DNA from: Luteimonas wenzhouensis
Lineage (GTDB): Bacteria > Pseudomonadota > Gammaproteobacteria > Xanthomonadales > Xanthomonadaceae
Length of the DNA stretch: 64,000 bases
Direction: 5' to 3'
NCBI RefSeq assembly: GCF_007859305.1
Contig: NZ_VOHE01000001.1
Coordinates: forward strand, 558,001-622,000
The position numbers and the translations under genes are program-made. Shown one piece after another: positions 59,307 to 64,000 of this stretch. Positions within the stretch are counted from its first letter, which is position 1; every line of letters begins with the position of its first letter. A model generated the notes under the pieces. The model was not told the DNA's origin and made no database searches. It was given only the letters and a program-made list of their open reading frames with translations.

Positions 59307-59942
59307 ATGGCCGGATTCATCGTGGGACTGACAGGGGGCGTGGCCTCCGGCAAGAGCGAGGTGGCGCGGTGCTTCGAAGCGCTGGGCGTCACCGTGGTCG
59401 ACGCCGATGCGGCCGCGCGCGAGGCGGTGGCGGTGGGCAGCGAAGGATTGGGCGAGGTGGTCGCCGCGTTCGGACCGGAAGTGCTGGCGCCCGACGGCAG
59501 CCTCGACCGGCCGGCGATGCGCCGACGGGTATTCGCCGACGACGCAGCGCGCGCGCAGCTCGAGGCGATCGTGCATCCGCGGGTGCGCGCGCTGCTCAGG
59601 ACCGCCTGCGAGGCCGCGCCGGGGCCGTATGCGATGGCCGCGATCCCGCTCCTGGCCGAGGCGGCCACGGCTTCCGGCAGTGGAGTGCGCACCGCCTATC
59701 CCTGGTTGCATCGGGTACTGGTGGTGGACGTACCGGTGGAAGTGCAACGCAGCCGGCTGCTGGCCCGCGACGGCATCGATGCCGCGTTGGCCGACCGCAT
59801 GATCGCGGCCCAGGCGACCCGCGCCGAGCGGCTGGCGATCGCCGACGACGTGCTGGTCAACGACGGCCCCCTCGAGCAGCTGCCTCCGCACGTGGCAGCG
59901 CTGGACGCGCGGTATCGGGCCCTGGCCGCCGCTGCCGGGTGA
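59307..59942 (+). CDS. coaE: Dephospho-CoA kinase
   Basis: A 211-residue kinase for the last step of coenzyme A synthesis. FIVGLTGGVASGKSEVARCFEALG (4-27) contains the P-loop GGVASGKS. VVDADAAAREAV is the substrate region, VHPRVRALLR the helix before the lid, and VPVEVQRSRLLARDGI ... RMIAAQATRAERLAIADDVLVNDG the conserved C-terminal half. The ATG at 59307 is preferred because homologues start 3-4 residues before IVGLTGG; ATG 59292 would add five residues. pilD-coaE adjacency is standard in gammaproteobacteria. Confidence 0.95.
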   Translation: MAGFIVGLTGGVASGKSEVARCFEALGVTVVDADAAAREAVAVGSEGLGEVVAAFGPEVLAPDGSLDRPAMRRRVFADDAARAQLEAIVHPRVRALLRTACEAAPGPYAMAAIPLLAEAATASGSGVRTAYPWLHRVLVVDVPVEVQRSRLLARDGIDAALADRMIAAQATRAERLAIADDVLVNDGPLEQLPPHVAALDARYRALAAAAG

Positions 59943-59968
59943 TTCCGGTACCAGCGGCGTCCGGTTCC

Positions 59969-60200
59969 CCCACCCCAACCCTCCCCCGCACGCGGGGGAG
60001 GGAGCACTCCCCCACCCCGCGCCTCTGCCCCTCCCCCCGCCTGCGGGGGGAGGCTGGGAGGGGGGGCGCCAGTCGCCACGCCGCCCGCCCGCTTGCCCCC
60101 ACCCCAACCCTCCCCCGCAAGCGGGGGAGGGAGCACATACCCCACCCCGCGCATCCGCCCCTCCCCCCGCTTGCGGGGGGAGGCTGGGAGGGGGCGCCGC
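59969..60200. repeat. Cluster of REP-like elements between coaE and the mutT-thiE fusion
   Basis: Four palindromes alternate in orientation: a CCCCACCCCAACCCTCCCCC type at about 59969-60003, the inverse type at about 60029-60067, the first type again at about 60095-60135, and the inverse at about 60160-60197. Repeat distances are about 130 bp between like elements. The cluster occupies the space between two convergent genes. Confidence 0.9.
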
Positions 60201-60232
60201 AGCCACCACGCCGGCGGCTCGCGGCAACTCCC

Positions 60233-61261
60233 CTACGAGCGCGATGACGTGGCGGGCGCGCGCCGCGGGGCCGGGGTGGCCGGTGCGTCCCACAAGCCGC
60301 GGATCGCGGCGATGCCCTGCGCGCCGTGGCGGCGGGCCACGGGGATGTCGCGGGGGGACAGGCCGCCGATCGCGTAGATCGGCAGCGAGCTGCGCTCACG
60401 CAAGGCTTCGAACCGTCCCCAACCCATGCCCGGCTGGCCAGGATGGCTGGGCGTGGCCCGCAGCGGACCCACCAGGACGAAGTCGCATCCCAAGGCTTCC
60501 GCCAGGGCCAGTTCGTCGGCATCGTGGCAGGACGCCGACAGCAGTGTGCCCGGGGGAACCGGACGCGCGTCGAGTTCCCGCAGCCGGGCGGAGGGCAGGT
60601 GCAGGCCGGCGCCAGTGGCGCGCGCCAGGGCGGCGTCGCCGTTCACCAGCAGCTGCGCCCGGGCGCCGGCACAGAGCCGGAGGGCGCCATCCAGCAGCCG
60701 GCGGCGCCGGTCGGCGTCCACGCCGGGCATGCGGAACTGGACCCGGCGCACGCCGCGATCCAGGGCGGCGCCCAGGCCCGCCAGCCAGGCTTCGTCGTCC
60801 AGGTCGGGAGGCGGCGTGACCAGGCAATGGTCGGGCTGCAGCAGCGCGGCAACGACCGGGCGGTCGGGGGCCGGCATGTCGTAGCGCGGGAGCTTCTCCG
60901 GCTGCACCCAGGCCAGGGCCTGGCCCTCCCGCCCCTTGGCACTGCCGCGCCAGGCGGCCACGCGTCGCACGTCCAGCCGCAGGTGGCGGCTCGGGGCCAG
61001 GTGCGGGACGGTCATCAGCGGCGCGCCGACGTCGATCCCGATCCCGAGCTCTTCCTCGAGCTCGCGTGCCAGGGCGGCCTCGGGGGATTCGCCGGGTTCG
61101 ACCTTGCCGCCGGGGAACTCCCACAGTCCCGCGAGCTCGCGCCCCGGCGCGCGGCGGGCGAGCAGGATCCGGCCGCGGGTGTCGGTGATGACGCCGGCAA
61201 CGACATGCACCGTGGGCAGGGAGCCGGCGGGAGGAACCTGGCGGGAGGGGCCGGTGGTCAT
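60233..61261 (-). CDS. MutT-type Nudix hydrolase fused to a thiamine-phosphate-synthase-like domain
   Basis: A 342-residue two-domain protein. The N-terminal Nudix domain has box GGKVEPGESPEAALARELEEELGI split over 51-74 (consensus GX5EX7REUXEEXGU), with GLWEFPGGK typical of MutT, which removes 8-oxo-dGTP. From about residue 150 a TIM-barrel TMP-synthase-like domain follows: VRRVQFRMPGVDADRRRRLLDGAL, LLVNGDAALARATGAGLHLPS, CHDADELALAEALGCDFVLVGPLRATPSHPG and GWGRFEALRERSSLPIYAIGGLSPRDI. This fusion is common near secA in gammaproteobacteria; the function of its second domain is not established. MTTGPSRQ at 61261 is taken as start. Confidence 0.9.
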   Translation of the reverse strand: MTTGPSRQVPPAGSLPTVHVVAGVITDTRGRILLARRAPGRELAGLWEFPGGKVEPGESPEAALARELEEELGIGIDVGAPLMTVPHLAPSRHLRLDVRRVAAWRGSAKGREGQALAWVQPEKLPRYDMPAPDRPVVAALLQPDHCLVTPPPDLDDEAWLAGLGAALDRGVRRVQFRMPGVDADRRRRLLDGALRLCAGARAQLLVNGDAALARATGAGLHLPSARLRELDARPVPPGTLLSASCHDADELALAEALGCDFVLVGPLRATPSHPGQPGMGWGRFEALRERSSLPIYAIGGLSPRDIPVARRHGAQGIAAIRGLWDAPATPAPRRAPATSSRS

Positions 61262-61296
61262 GGTCGGGGATCCGGCGTGGCTGCAGGTGCGGCTGC

Positions 61297-61485
61297 CGCG
61301 GCGGCCCCCACCCCAACCCTCCCCCGCAGGCGGGGGAGGGAGTCGGGGGCGGTAGTTGGGGGCTGAGCGGCCGTCTGCTCCTCCCCCCGCTTGCGGGGGG
61401 AGGTCGGGAGGGGGGCATCCGGGCACTGGCGCCAGCGGCTTGCCCCCACCCCAACCCTCTCCCGCAGGCGGGGGAGGGAGTTGGA
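61297..61485. repeat. Three REP-like elements between mutT-thiE and secA
   Basis: Units at about 61303-61341 (CCCCCACCCCAACCCTCCCCC type), about 61378-61416 (inverse type, CTCCCCCCGCTTGCGGGGGG core) and about 61442-61481 (first type, with one arm base changed, CCCTCTCCCGC). They fill most of the 359-base space between two minus-strand genes. Confidence 0.88.
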
Positions 61486-61620
61486 TCTGCCCTTCCAGGC
61501 GGGGGGGCCCGCAAGCGGAGCCACGGGTTTCCCGGGCATGGATCCGGCCCTGCCCCCGCGATGGCGGGGGCGGCGCTCAGGCGGAATGCGGGCAGGCGGG
61601 TGGTGCAGGAGCGGCTGTCC

Positions 61621-64000
<2,380 letters not shown>

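Overview
The window is very GC-rich (about 70% by eye) chromosomal DNA. It is almost certainly from a gammaproteobacterium of the family Xanthomonadaceae (Lysobacter/Luteimonas/Pseudoxanthomonas-like). The grounds are gene order and content: sucCD divergent from pilSR, followed by pilA-pilB-pilC-pilD-coaE; bamD divergent from rluD-pgeF; yebC-ruvC-ruvA-kup; three large TonB-dependent receptors; and a secA-mutT neighbourhood. The exact genus cannot be fixed from the sequence alone. No rRNA, tRNA, CRISPR array, prophage or insertion sequence was recognised.

Layout. 1-1142 (minus): start of a periplasmic nitrate reductase operon, napE-napD-napA, running off the left edge. 1268-5485: a flavin monooxygenase, a secreted small protein paired with a signal-less M23/peptidoglycan-binding protein (an effector/immunity-like pair), and a two-receiver diguanylate cyclase. 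5636-9565 (minus): yebC-ruvC-ruvA-kup. 9919-11750: a sodium:solute symporter with a 43-residue membrane partner. 11771-20217: hydrolase/GNAT pair, aspS, opgB, an FmdB zinc ribbon, a lipoprotein and the ABC-F protein YheS. 20368-26747: TonB receptor 1, YbaL antiporter, sirtuin, O-acetylhomoserine sulfhydrylase. 27315-38892: clpB, DUF4166, NCS2-type permease, TonB receptors 2 and 3, and a DUF3574 lipoprotein. 39060-43774: pgeF, rluD, bamD, nadE. 44381-47543: a DUF559 nuclease-like gene and sucD/sucC. 47724-59942: the type IV pilus locus. 60233-64000: MutT-ThiE fusion and secA, running off the right edge.

The pilus region is one functional block. PilS senses and phosphorylates PilR, a sigma-54 activator. 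Two sequences with the GG-N10-GC spacing of sigma-54 promoters sit in front of tfpX and pilA, the latter preceded by four GTGAC/GTCAC half-sites. PilB (extension ATPase), PilC (platform) and PilD (prepilin peptidase) follow, with an unexpected DCC-domain multi-pass membrane protein between pilA and pilB.

The most distinctive feature is a REP-like repeat family, about 40 bp each with a palindromic core of CCTCCCCCGC facing GCGGGGGAGG. It fills at least eleven intergenic spaces. It exists in two variants that often stand as inverted pairs (BIME-like). It has expanded into tandem arrays with different periods (75-78, 134, 145-149 and about 190-222 bp) at four sites, splits sucC from sucD, and has entered the pgeF coding sequence in frame, adding about 95 residues.
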